Below are positions 1-7,612 of a stretch of DNA of 24,579 bases, piece by piece (positions within the stretch are counted from its first letter, which is position 1; every line of letters begins with the position of its first letter). The stretch is from an uncultured Lachnospiraceae bacterium (GTDB lineage Bacteria; Bacillota; Clostridia; Lachnospirales; Lachnospiraceae): contig CARQVR010000049.1 of the NCBI GenBank assembly GCA_949051815.1, forward strand, positions 1 through 24,579, written 5' to 3'. The notes beneath the pieces are model-generated. The model was not told the DNA's origin. It made no database searches and was given only the letters and a program-made list of their open reading frames with translations. The position numbers were made by a program, and so were the translations under genes.

Positions 1-327
1 CGTGATTATATCGCGGAGATCATCATAGAAGGGCATACGGACACGGACGGAGGCTACCAGAGCAATATGGAGCTGTCCTATGAGCGCGCCAAGGCCGTGG
101 CGGATTTTTGTCTGAACAAAAGAAACGGACTCAGCGAGACGGAAATAGAACAGCTTCAAAAGATACTCACCGTCAATGGGAAATCGTGGAGCACGCCGGT
201 TTATCAGAAGGATGCTTTTGGCAGTTTCACGGATGAGGTGGACATGCCGGCATCCCGAAGGGTGGAGATTAAGTTCCGCCTCAAGGAAGACGAAATGATA
301 GAGAAGATGGCGGGTATTTTAGAGTAG
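1..327 (+). CDS. OmpA/MotB-family C-terminal domain protein (5' end outside window)
   Basis: The reading frame is open from base 1, so only the last 108 residues are visible. The fragment begins with a classical OmpA-like peptidoglycan-binding core, EGHTD near residue 10 followed by an asparagine and LSYERA near residue 25. This domain anchors outer-membrane proteins, flagellar stators (MotB) or MotB-like proteins to the cell wall. In a Gram-positive background a MotB-like protein paired with a MotA/ExbB-type channel is the likeliest context. The tail ends in a charged ASRRVEIKFRLKEDEM segment, a C-terminus I associate with Clostridia OmpA-family proteins. The upstream partner is not visible, so a motility stator cannot be told from a Zorya-like MotA/MotB defence pair. 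The ATG at 67 is internal to the domain and is not the start. Confidence 0.85.
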   Translation, partial: RDYIAEIIIEGHTDTDGGYQSNMELSYERAKAVADFCLNKRNGLSETEIEQLQKILTVNGKSWSTPVYQKDAFGSFTDEVDMPASRRVEIKFRLKEDEMIEKMAGILE

Positions 328-371
328 GAACTGCGTCTGTTTGCGCCGTTTTCCCCGTTTCATGAGATAGA

Positions 372-402
372 ACAGGCTGCCGGAAAGGTTCCGGCAGCCT
401 GT
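372..402. terminator. Intergenic inverted repeat between convergent genes
   Basis: A perfect 14-bp inverted repeat (ACAGGCTGCCGGAA and its complement) surrounds a 3-base loop, between the OmpA-type gene and the convergent kinase-like gene. Its position fits a shared bidirectional terminator. Neither side has a strong T-run, so termination efficiency is uncertain. Confidence 0.6.
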
Positions 403-411
403 GGTTATGAG

Positions 412-1005
412 CTATTGTCTTCTTCTGTCAATGTAGTCTGTCAAAAGCTTCACCGATCCGTCCACGCCCAGCTTGCTGCTGTTTAGGGAAACGTCGTAAT
501 TTCTGCAATCGCCCCACTTTCCGACACAGAAACTGTTATGGTAACGTCTCCGGCTCGTATCTTTTTCGCGGATCTTTTTGACAGCCTCGCTCTCTGTCAG
601 ATGATACAGCCGCATAATGCGCTCGATTCTTTTGTCGCGGTCGGCAAGAATAAATATGGATACCATACTGTCATACTGTTTCAGGATGGTTTCGCTGCAA
701 CGTCCGACAATCACAAAGGATTCTCCGGAATCCGCCTTTTCCCGCAGATAGTCAAATTGCAGATACAGAAGGTTTTCTTCCGGCGAACTGCTGTAGCCCC
801 TCACCGTCCTCGAAGACAGTGGATTTTTATGTTTCTCGTCCAACCCTTTTAAATGGTCCATCTTCACATTTTTCTTAGCGGCGATCTCATCGAGAAGATT
901 GTGGTCAAGCAACTGGATGCCATAATGCGCGGACAGCCTCTCGGCGATTTCGTGGCCGCCGCTGCCGTACTCTCTTCCCACGGAAATAATCAATTGTTTT
1001 TCCAT
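412..1005 (-). CDS. Cytidylate kinase-like family protein
   Basis: A 197-residue protein of the cytidylate-kinase-like family (PF13189). The N-terminus IISVGREYGSGGHEIAERL is the family's degenerate P-loop region, and later segments FVIVGRCSE and IFILADRDKRIERI match its conserved core and lid. Members resemble nucleoside monophosphate kinases but their substrates are mostly unproven. The start is the ATG at 1005, because an AGGGAGG ribosome site lies 8 bases upstream; a longer GTG start at 1014 would overlap that site. The gene follows the transporter stop by only 15 bases, so both are probably co-transcribed. That suggests, as inference, a regulatory or nucleotide-linked role for the protein with the transporter. 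Confidence 0.85.
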   Translation of the reverse strand: MEKQLIISVGREYGSGGHEIAERLSAHYGIQLLDHNLLDEIAAKKNVKMDHLKGLDEKHKNPLSSRTVRGYSSSPEENLLYLQFDYLREKADSGESFVIVGRCSETILKQYDSMVSIFILADRDKRIERIMRLYHLTESEAVKKIREKDTSRRRYHNSFCVGKWGDCRNYDVSLNSSKLGVDGSVKLLTDYIDRRRQ

Positions 1006-1020
1006 CCGTTCCACCTCCCT

Positions 1021-2376
1021 TTACAGATATCGGAAATAAATTAAAAGCATGGATATCAGGACAACAATTACGGTTGCCGGCATCATTTTTTTGCAGTAGA
1101 GCCCCCACTTGATCACATAACCTTCCCGTGATGCGGTAGCGATACCGACCACATTTGCCGATGCGCCTATGGGCGTCGCGCTTCCGCCGATATCCGTGCC
1201 CATTGCCAGCGTCCAGGCGAGCATGGACAAATCAACGCCGTAGGTGGCCGACAGACTTTTAATAATCGGAATCATCGTGGTTGCGAACGGAATGTTATCC
1301 ACAAACGCACTTGAAATGGCTGACAGCCATATGATAATCGCAATCATGACCATCACATTTCCGCCGCTGATTCTGCCGATAAATCCGGCTATAATTTCGA
1401 GTATGCCGGTCTGCTCCAATCCGCCGATCACGACAAACAGACCGATAAAGAACAGCAGCGTTTTATAGTCCACTTTTTTTAACAAAAGTATAGCATACTT
1501 CCACGAAGTTACCAGGGTCGCGACGGCCACAAGGCTTCCGATGGTAGAGACGGTAAGTCCCGTCTGTGCGTGGGTGACTAACAGGACAATGGCGGCGGCG
1601 AAGATCACACAGCTCACCGCAAAGCCCTTTTTGTCGGTGATTGTGGATTCCGGGCTTGGCAGACTGTCATAATCCACTGTTTTTGGCCCGCCCGCCAGAA
1701 GCTCCTTACGAAAGAGCAGATAAAAATAAGCGAGTACCGCAATCAGGCAGACACCGGCAATCACACCGGTATTTGTCACAAAGTCCGTAAACGAATAGCC
1801 GAGCGAAGTACCGATAATGATATTGGGCGGATCTCCGCACATGGTAGCCGAGCCGCCAAGATTGGCGCAAAAGATCTCGGATAAAATCATGGGAACCGGA
1901 TTGAACTTTAAAAGCTGTGAAAGCTCAATCGTTACGGCAGCCAGAAACAGAATCACGGTGATGCTGTCAATAAACATGGCCAGAATGGTTGATAAAATCA
2001 TAAAAGTGACAAACAGTGGTATGACCTGATAATTGACGAGCCTGGCTATGCGCATACAGAGCCATCTGAAAAAACCGACGCGCGCCATGCCTTCGACCAT
2101 GACCATCATACCGAAAATAAACAGGATCGTCTCCCAGTTGATGCCGGAGCTGTTTCCTGACGTTTCTCCGGACAGATACCAGAACTCTGTCATAAAAATA
2201 CTCTTGATATTCAGCGTTTCAATGACCGCCGACATGCTGTGCATTCCCAGACCAAAAACGAAAATGACCGTCAACAGTGCGCAGACAAGCGAAACGATGT
2301 GTCTTTCCACAATTTCAGTCACAATAAAAAGAAACATTGCAATAAAAATGACTACTGCAACAACCTGTGCCAACAT
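1021..2376 (-). CDS. ArsB/NhaD-type (SLC13-like) ion transporter, 451 aa
   Basis: A multi-pass integral membrane protein of the ion transporter superfamily (citrate/arsenite/Na+-H+ type, PF03600-like). Two inverted-repeat signature hairpins are visible. The first half has FIDSITVILFLAA followed by GGSATMCGDPPNIIIG; the second half has FVDNIPFATTMIP followed by GGSATPIGASANVVG. These re-entrant loops bind the substrate and coupling ion in the superfamily. The real substrate (arsenite, Na+/H+, dicarboxylate or other) cannot be decided from sequence. The start at 2376 is preferred because AAGAGGG sits 7 bases upstream; the longer frame to 2409 lacks a ribosome site. It lies between a small secreted protein upstream and the kinase-like gene downstream on the same strand. 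Confidence 0.85.
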   Translation of the reverse strand: MLAQVVAVVIFIAMFLFIVTEIVERHIVSLVCALLTVIFVFGLGMHSMSAVIETLNIKSIFMTEFWYLSGETSGNSSGINWETILFIFGMMVMVEGMARVGFFRWLCMRIARLVNYQVIPLFVTFMILSTILAMFIDSITVILFLAAVTIELSQLLKFNPVPMILSEIFCANLGGSATMCGDPPNIIIGTSLGYSFTDFVTNTGVIAGVCLIAVLAYFYLLFRKELLAGGPKTVDYDSLPSPESTITDKKGFAVSCVIFAAAIVLLVTHAQTGLTVSTIGSLVAVATLVTSWKYAILLLKKVDYKTLLFFIGLFVVIGGLEQTGILEIIAGFIGRISGGNVMVMIAIIIWLSAISSAFVDNIPFATTMIPIIKSLSATYGVDLSMLAWTLAMGTDIGGSATPIGASANVVGIATASREGYVIKWGLYCKKMMPATVIVVLISMLLIYFRYL

Positions 2377-2441
2377 ATATTTACCCTCTTTTCTAAAACT
2401 GTTATTCAATTATGCCTTTCCTGGTTTGTACAGATACAGTT

Positions 2442-2843
2442 TCAGATTCGCTTTTTCCCGTCGGATTGATAGACGGATTCGGTAATCCGCTCATTTTGCG
2501 TCTGGCAGAATAAATATGTTGCCCTATGGTTACTATGAAATTTTCCCTTTAATACGGAATGAATGCCAAAGCAGGACAAAAAAAGGGACTCATGGACTTC
2601 CCTGTACTGCTGCTGATATCCGGCCCCCTGTACTTCCATATTATGTATGGCAGGCAGTCTGGTCGCACCGATGGCGTCATGACAGGTACCTGAATGGACA
2701 GGAGCGAGGCTTTCGGAAGTATGTCCGGACAAGCCGGACGCAAATAAAACTCCGGCGGGGTCTGCATTTACATACATTCCCGCGAGGAGCAGCGATAAAA
2801 TGATACATATGCTGATTCGTCTGCGTATCTTCCTGTCTGTCAT
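2442..2843 (-). CDS. Small secreted hypothetical protein, 133 aa
   Basis: I do not recognise a named domain. The N-terminus has arginine/lysine residues (MTDRKIRRR) followed by a hydrophobic stretch ISICIILSLLLAGMYV, so it is likely a signal peptide or single membrane anchor. The mature part has a few cysteines and ends LFCQTQNERITESVYQSDGKKRI-like, a hydrophilic tail (last 23 residues) that I associate loosely with short Lachnospiraceae proteins. The ribosome site before the ATG is weak (AAGAG). It lies downstream of a good extended -10 promoter on the same strand and 65 bases upstream of the transporter, so it may be the first gene of that operon. Several overlapping frames on both strands make the call less certain. 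Confidence 0.5.
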   Translation of the reverse strand: MTDRKIRRRISICIILSLLLAGMYVNADPAGVLFASGLSGHTSESLAPVHSGTCHDAIGATRLPAIHNMEVQGAGYQQQYREVHESLFLSCFGIHSVLKGKFHSNHRATYLFCQTQNERITESVYQSDGKKRI

Positions 2844-2903
2844 CTTATGTCTCTTGTCTTTGCCATGTCTCTTATTTTTGTCATGATTCCCTGAATCGAC
2901 GGT

Positions 2904-2932
2904 ATTATATCACAGTTTTCATTTCGGGGAAA
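2904..2932 (-). promoter_or_regulatory. Sigma-A promoter with extended -10 for the secreted protein/transporter operon
   Basis: On the minus strand TGATATAAT gives a perfect -10 hexamer with the TGn extension; a weak -35 (TTTCCC) lies 17 bases upstream. It points towards the small secreted protein starting at 2843, leaving a leader of about 50 bases. Confidence 0.55.
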
Positions 2933-3113
2933 GATTTATTTTATCGGGAAGCAATTTCCGTTTCATTTGATATGTAATTGATGTAGAATAAAACATAAAG
3001 AGCACATGGAATAACATATGGAGCGGGAAACAGAACGCAGGGTAGGGTATAATATAGCAAAAGGCATAGAAATACATAGAAAAAGAAGGAAAGTGAACGC
3101 TGGAGGAACTGCC

Positions 3114-4802
3114 ATGAATCACAAAGAAAAAGCCATCAGTTTATTAACGCCGCCCGGATATACGCCCGACTATAAAGTCTTATCGGAGGCGGCCATACAC
3201 GATTTGGGGCTTGATTATCTGTGCGAACAGGTCACGGAGAAGAAGCAGGAGCGGACGCTGTTTTTGTCCATTCTTTCCAAAATGACGGATAACCCGGAAG
3301 TGACGAAATACCGGAGCGACGTTTTTGCGGATATTTACCGGAACGAGGCGATGCGGGATGAAATGCTGCGTATTCTGGATAAAATTAATTTTCTGCGCGA
3401 TTACGGGAGTATCGGAAAGACATTTGAGGAGGCGGCGAATGTGTGGGATCTCATGCATCGTCTGGATGAACTGAAAGATTATATCCAGTGTGTGGAAGCT
3501 GTTTTCAAGAGTCTTTCGGATGCGCCGGTGCAGGCGGAGGGACTGCTTCGTTTAAAGGAATACGTTGACGGGTTATATCATGACAACGGGTTTTCTGAGT
3601 TGAAGAAGGATATTGCAGCTCTTCGGGCAACGACGGAACAACTGCGGAGCGTTACGGTGGGCATCAACTTAAACGACCGCTTTGAAGCGGACGGGATCGG
3701 CCTGATTTCCATCAACAGCAGGTATTTTACCAAATCTAATATTCTGGATCATTTCTGTGAAAAAATTTCCATGAAGGAGGTGATAAAGCCGGATACGGAA
3801 TGGAAGGAGGAGTATAAGTTTCATCCCTTTGCCGCAGAGACGTCCAAAATGCCGGAAATCATTCCCGTTCGGGGAATCGCGCTGATTCCCGAGGGCGATA
3901 TGATGGAGGACGTGCCGCGGTATATGAACCGTGTCACCAACCAGATGCTCTCGGCGGTCGTGAAAAAACTGAAAAACGTACTGGACCGTTATGTTTCCGT
4001 GACCATCACGGAGATAACAGACCTGATACCGGAATTTATCTATTATGTCCGTTTTGCGCAGTACATAGAAAAGCTAAGCGGCCGGGGAATGGGTTTTTGC
4101 AAGGGGACGCTGGCGGCGGAAGAAGCGGGAGAGCGGGTGATGCGCGCGAAAGGGTTTTACAATCTGAAACTTGCGGCGGCGGTCGCGCAGAAACAGGAGA
4201 CGATTGTAAAAAATGATTTGGACTTTGACAAAAGGCATCTGGTATATGTGCTGACAGGAGCGAACCGGGGCGGGAAGACGACGGTCACACAGGCGGTCGG
4301 CCTGTTATTTGCGCTTGCCCAGGGTGGGATTTTCGTGCCGGCGGATTCTTTTTCGTTCCAACCGGTTGACTGTATTTACACGCATTTTCCGGCGGACGAG
4401 GACAAAACCATGGATCTGGGACGTCTGGGCGAAGAGTGCAGGCGGTTTCGCCGGATTTATACCGACAGCACGGAAAGCAGCCTGCTGCTGCTCAATGAGA
4501 CGTTTTCCACGACCTCCTTTGAGGAAGGGTATTTCATAGCGAAGGATGCGGTCAGGGCGATTCTGGAAAAGGGAGTCAGAACCATCTACAACACCCACAT
4601 GCATAAGCTGGCCTTCGATCTGGAAGAATTGAACCGGTTCTACGATTCCGTGCAGGCGGTTTCGCTTATTGTAAAAGCGGAAGGAGGCAATCGTTCCTTT
4701 CAAATTGCAATGGCGCCGCCGGAGGGTATGTCCTATGCGGGTGATATCGCAAAGAAGTATGGGGTGACTTATGAGATGCTGGTGGAACACGAACATGATT
4801 AG
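3114..4802 (+). CDS. MutS-family ATPase without mismatch-recognition domains, 562 aa
   Basis: The C-terminal half is a MutS_V ABC-type ATPase: Walker A GANRGGKTT at residues 382-390, a Walker B-like LLLLNE at about 457-462, and a downstream NTHMHKLA histidine motif near 495. The N-terminal 380 residues are helical and resemble a MutS core/lever region (YRSDVFADIYRN, LRDYGSIGKTFEEA), but the mismatch-binding domain I of MutS (GxFYE-type) is absent. The protein is also shorter than true MutS (about 850 aa), so it is a MutS-related ATPase rather than the repair MutS. Its role is unknown; related short MutS proteins act on DNA structures other than mismatches. The start at 3114 has GGAGG 7 bases upstream; an in-frame ATG at 3018 lacks a ribosome site. 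A TATAAT at 3048-3053 could be its -10, without a clear -35. Confidence 0.85.
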   Translation: MNHKEKAISLLTPPGYTPDYKVLSEAAIHDLGLDYLCEQVTEKKQERTLFLSILSKMTDNPEVTKYRSDVFADIYRNEAMRDEMLRILDKINFLRDYGSIGKTFEEAANVWDLMHRLDELKDYIQCVEAVFKSLSDAPVQAEGLLRLKEYVDGLYHDNGFSELKKDIAALRATTEQLRSVTVGINLNDRFEADGIGLISINSRYFTKSNILDHFCEKISMKEVIKPDTEWKEEYKFHPFAAETSKMPEIIPVRGIALIPEGDMMEDVPRYMNRVTNQMLSAVVKKLKNVLDRYVSVTITEITDLIPEFIYYVRFAQYIEKLSGRGMGFCKGTLAAEEAGERVMRAKGFYNLKLAAAVAQKQETIVKNDLDFDKRHLVYVLTGANRGGKTTVTQAVGLLFALAQGGIFVPADSFSFQPVDCIYTHFPADEDKTMDLGRLGEECRRFRRIYTDSTESSLLLLNETFSTTSFEEGYFIAKDAVRAILEKGVRTIYNTHMHKLAFDLEELNRFYDSVQAVSLIVKAEGGNRSFQIAMAPPEGMSYAGDIAKKYGVTYEMLVEHEHD

Positions 4803-4865
4803 TCCGGGCGGCGGGAACTGTCGGGTGCGGCAAAAACGGAATGTGCCAAAAGTACCAGAAAAGTC

Positions 4866-4894
4866 TTTTCATTATACGCTGTTCGTGATATGAT
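4866..4894 (+). promoter_or_regulatory. Sigma-A promoter for the chemoreceptor/FMN-lipoprotein operon
   Basis: TTTTCA (-35) and TATGAT (-10) are separated by 17 bases, with a TGn extension directly before the -10. Transcription would begin near 4901 and give a leader of about 110 bases that contains the hairpin at 4918-4943. No sigma-28 (flagellar) consensus was found here. Confidence 0.55.
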
Positions 4895-4917
4895 ATTAAC
4901 AAAGTCTATTGACCACC

Positions 4918-4943
4918 GGTATAAGGAAGCGGACGCTTATGCC
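4918..4943 (+). promoter_or_regulatory. Leader hairpin upstream of chemoreceptor gene
   Basis: GGTATAAG and CTTATGCC can pair (8 bp, one G-U) around a 10-base loop, followed by GGGGGA. It lies about 17 bases after the predicted transcription start. It does not fit the c-di-GMP-I or -II riboswitch consensus that one might expect before a chemoreceptor. Confidence 0.4.
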
Positions 4944-5014
4944 GGGGGATTAAGTGGGCTTTTGTTATGTGTCCTGACAACAGGAAATCTGGAGAAAAAG
5001 GAGCGATGTGTACA

Positions 5015-7045
5015 ATGGTAACTAATAAGTCAGACTCCCGCTCTGGCCGTAAAATGAGGAGGAGTCTCAATGGAAGAATATTGAGGAATACCACACTCAA
5101 TATTTTGGTATTGGTGGCAGTCTGCTGCGTGATTATGGCCCTTTCCATGCAGTCACTGGCGAACAGCATTCTGCTGGACAGTCTGCAGCCTATGGCAAGA
5201 CAGTCGGCTAAGACCGTGGAAGCCAATATTCATATGCTGGCGGACCGGATGATGGTGCTTGCAGGCGATACGAGAATGAACATAGTCGGCTTTGGAGGAG
5301 GCGAAGTGGAGACCTCCGGAGCGGATGCGGAAATGGAAGGCTGGCAAGCGGTTCTGACAGAGGCGGCCGAAATTTATGAATTTTATACGATTGCCCTGTA
5401 TGATCAAAACGGCAGCCTCGTTCAGGGCATAGACGGCGCGGCTGACAGCTTGAATGCCGATTTTCTGGCGCTCTTGCAGGAGACGGACAATCTGACGACA
5501 TATACGAACACGATCTATCAGGATAAGCTCGGCATCACGATCGGTATGCCGGTGAAAGCGGAGGGGGAGACGGCTTATTATCTGGTGGGCGTCTACAAAT
5601 ACGATGCGCTGAATGATGTGCTAAGCAGTATTAACATAGGAAAAACCGGTATGGCTTATATGGTAAACCGGGAAGGAATTGTCACCGGACATCCGGATCA
5701 GGAGAGAGTGAAAGCCGGGGCCACGCTGTTAGAGCTCAGCGGCGGCAATGACGAAGCCATAAAGAGCGTGACGACGGGAGAGACGGGAGCGACGGAATTT
5801 GCCGTCGACGGGCAGCAGATGCTGGTGGCGTTTTCCCCTGTCCGCGGGACACAGTGGTCGTTAGTGATTCAGGTGCCAAAGGAAGATTATGACAGCCTGA
5901 TTGACCAGGCGATGGTAGTGGCAGGGATATGTACACTGGCGGTACTGGTGATTTCCATTCTGCTGATATTGAAAATGGCCCGGTCTATTTCAAAACCGGT
6001 AAAGAATGTGACAAACCGGATGGTTTCCCTGGCAGACGGGGATCTGCATACGGAGGTGATCAGTTTAAGATCCGGGGATGAGCTGGAGATTATGACAAGA
6101 ACGCTGGCGGACACGGTGGAGAGCGTGAACAGGTACATATCAGACATCCGTCAGGTTCTCAGTGGGGTTGCAGACGGGGATCTGCAGATCGAGCCCCAGG
6201 TGGAGTACAGAGGAGACTTTACACAGATCAGAAACAGTCTGGGCAATATCCTGCAGTCCATGAACGAGACCATTACGGGATTCCGTGCGGCGGCGACACG
6301 TCTCGCCAGCATGGCGGATGAGCTGAGCGGCCAGTCGGGGCAGTTACATGAGGCGTCTCTGGAACAGAATCAGGCGACGGAAGCGCTGGTTGACGAGGTG
6401 ACCCATGTCAAGGAGCAGCTTGCCGGCGTGACGAAGAGCAGCAGCCAGACGCGGACGATGACCGTAGAAATTACGAGAAAGGTGCAGGAGGCGAATACGC
6501 AGATGACGGCCCTTTCCAATGCCATGGACGATATCAGTGCACACGCGCAGGAGATTACGACCATCGCCAAGTCGATTGACGACATTGCGTTCCAGACGAG
6601 CATTCTGGCGCTGAACGCTTCCGTGGAAGCGGCTCATGCCGGAAGCGCGGGCAAGGGCTTTGCCGTTGTGGCGGAAGAGGTGAAGGATCTGGCGGGAAAA
6701 AGTGCGAAGGCAGCCCAAAGCGCGGTGGAAATTGTGGCAAGTACCAGAGCCGTTATTCAGACGGGTGTAGAATTGAATGCCAGCACGGCGGAGTCTCTGC
6801 GGTCCATCTACGGCGTTTCCACACAGATCAGCGCCATCTCAGACCAGCTTGTGGCGGCAGTGCAGGGACAGGAGGAAGCGCTGATCAGTATGGAGGGGCG
6901 GATCGCTACCATTTCCGATATAGCGGACAGGAATCTCCAGAATGCAGGAGGAACAAGTCAGTCCAGCGGACTTCTGGCGAAGGAGGCCGAGGAACTTCAG
7001 GCGCAGGTAAAGAAATTTGCTTTGAAGGAGGAGTATGACATATGA
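5015..7045 (+). CDS. Methyl-accepting chemotaxis protein with dCache sensor, about 676 aa
   Basis: A membrane chemoreceptor that would pass an extracellular signal to CheA/CheW. Order: TM1 at about residues 28-47, an extracellular double-Cache region (the NIGKTGMAYMVNREGIVTGHP stretch is typical of dCache_1), TM2 at about 300-320, HAMP at about 321-375, a second HAMP-like module (VADGDLQ, YRGDF), then the MCP signalling hairpin with its tip at about 520-560 (IAFQTSILALNASVEAAHAG). No C-terminal CheR-docking pentapeptide is seen. The start is uncertain: ATG 5015 has AAAGGAG 11 bases upstream, ATG 5006 is too close to it, and ATG 4967 has only a weak site. The stop overlaps the ATG of the FMN-binding lipoprotein gene by 4 bases, implying translational coupling. 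Confidence 0.93.
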   Translation: MVTNKSDSRSGRKMRRSLNGRILRNTTLNILVLVAVCCVIMALSMQSLANSILLDSLQPMARQSAKTVEANIHMLADRMMVLAGDTRMNIVGFGGGEVETSGADAEMEGWQAVLTEAAEIYEFYTIALYDQNGSLVQGIDGAADSLNADFLALLQETDNLTTYTNTIYQDKLGITIGMPVKAEGETAYYLVGVYKYDALNDVLSSINIGKTGMAYMVNREGIVTGHPDQERVKAGATLLELSGGNDEAIKSVTTGETGATEFAVDGQQMLVAFSPVRGTQWSLVIQVPKEDYDSLIDQAMVVAGICTLAVLVISILLILKMARSISKPVKNVTNRMVSLADGDLHTEVISLRSGDELEIMTRTLADTVESVNRYISDIRQVLSGVADGDLQIEPQVEYRGDFTQIRNSLGNILQSMNETITGFRAAATRLASMADELSGQSGQLHEASLEQNQATEALVDEVTHVKEQLAGVTKSSSQTRTMTVEITRKVQEANTQMTALSNAMDDISAHAQEITTIAKSIDDIAFQTSILALNASVEAAHAGSAGKGFAVVAEEVKDLAGKSAKAAQSAVEIVASTRAVIQTGVELNASTAESLRSIYGVSTQISAISDQLVAAVQGQEEALISMEGRIATISDIADRNLQNAGGTSQSSGLLAKEAEELQAQVKKFALKEEYDI

Positions 7046-7482
7046 GACGGATGTTTGGCATAACGCTGATTCTGGCGTGTATGATGCTGTTTACAGCCTG
7101 TGGGGAACAGACGGGACTGCAGGATGGTTATTACACCGCGCAGGCTTCTGAGTTCAGCCATGGCTGGAAAGAATATATTACGATTATGGTCAAGGGCGGG
7201 AGCATAGTTTCGGTGGAATACAATGCTGAGAACGCAAGCGGTTTTATCAAAAGCTGGGACAATACATATATGCAGAACATGCTGCACAGCAATGGTACTT
7301 ATCCTAACGAGTACACCCGGTATTATGCCGGGCAGCTCCTGGAGGGACAGGGGGAAACAGAGATTGACGCCCTGTCCGGCGCAACCTCATCCTATGGATC
7401 GTTCCAGAAGCTGCAGGCGGCTGTCATTGAGCAGGCGATGCAGGGAGATTCCAGTATCGTCATTGTGGATACGGCCCATTGA
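7042..7482 (+). CDS. FMN-binding-domain lipoprotein with flavinylation motif, 146 aa
   Basis: The N-terminus is a lipoprotein signal peptide with lipobox LFTAC at residues 16-20, so Cys20 would be lipidated and the protein held outside the membrane. The rest is one FMN_bind domain (PF04205), starting DGYYTAQA near 28 and ending soon after DALSGATSSYG at 109-119. The motif D109-x-x-S112-G-A-T115 is the site where ApbE attaches FMN to threonine, so covalent flavinylation at Thr115 is expected. Such domains carry electrons in extracellular or membrane redox chains. No redox enzyme lies next to it; its only operon partner is the overlapping chemoreceptor, which suggests a redox-taxis accessory or ligand-presenting protein (inference). 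No ApbE gene is in this window. Confidence 0.85.
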   Translation: MRRMFGITLILACMMLFTACGEQTGLQDGYYTAQASEFSHGWKEYITIMVKGGSIVSVEYNAENASGFIKSWDNTYMQNMLHSNGTYPNEYTRYYAGQLLEGQGETEIDALSGATSSYGSFQKLQAAVIEQAMQGDSSIVIVDTAH

Positions 7483-7552
7483 GCGTGAGACTTCGTATGC
7501 CGGTGAGAGCGCAGGCAGGGTATGACGGGATTTTTCATTGCAGGTGACAATC

Positions 7553-7597
7553 AAAAAGAGTACAGGGTGGATTGATACAATTCCCTGTACTCTTTTT
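7553..7597. terminator. Bidirectional rho-independent terminator
   Basis: A perfect 15-bp stem (AAAAAGAGTACAGGG with its complement) around a 15-base loop, ending in TTTTT on either strand. It lies between the FMN lipoprotein gene and the convergent FlxA-like gene and can serve both. Confidence 0.9.
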
Positions 7598-7612
7598 ATG
7601 TTTAAAACCGGA

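Noticed and set aside
4903..4966. c-di-GMP riboswitch before the first chemoreceptor
   Set aside because: GGACGC and GCC fragments are present, but the conserved GCACAGGGCAAACC core and tetraloop receptor are not.
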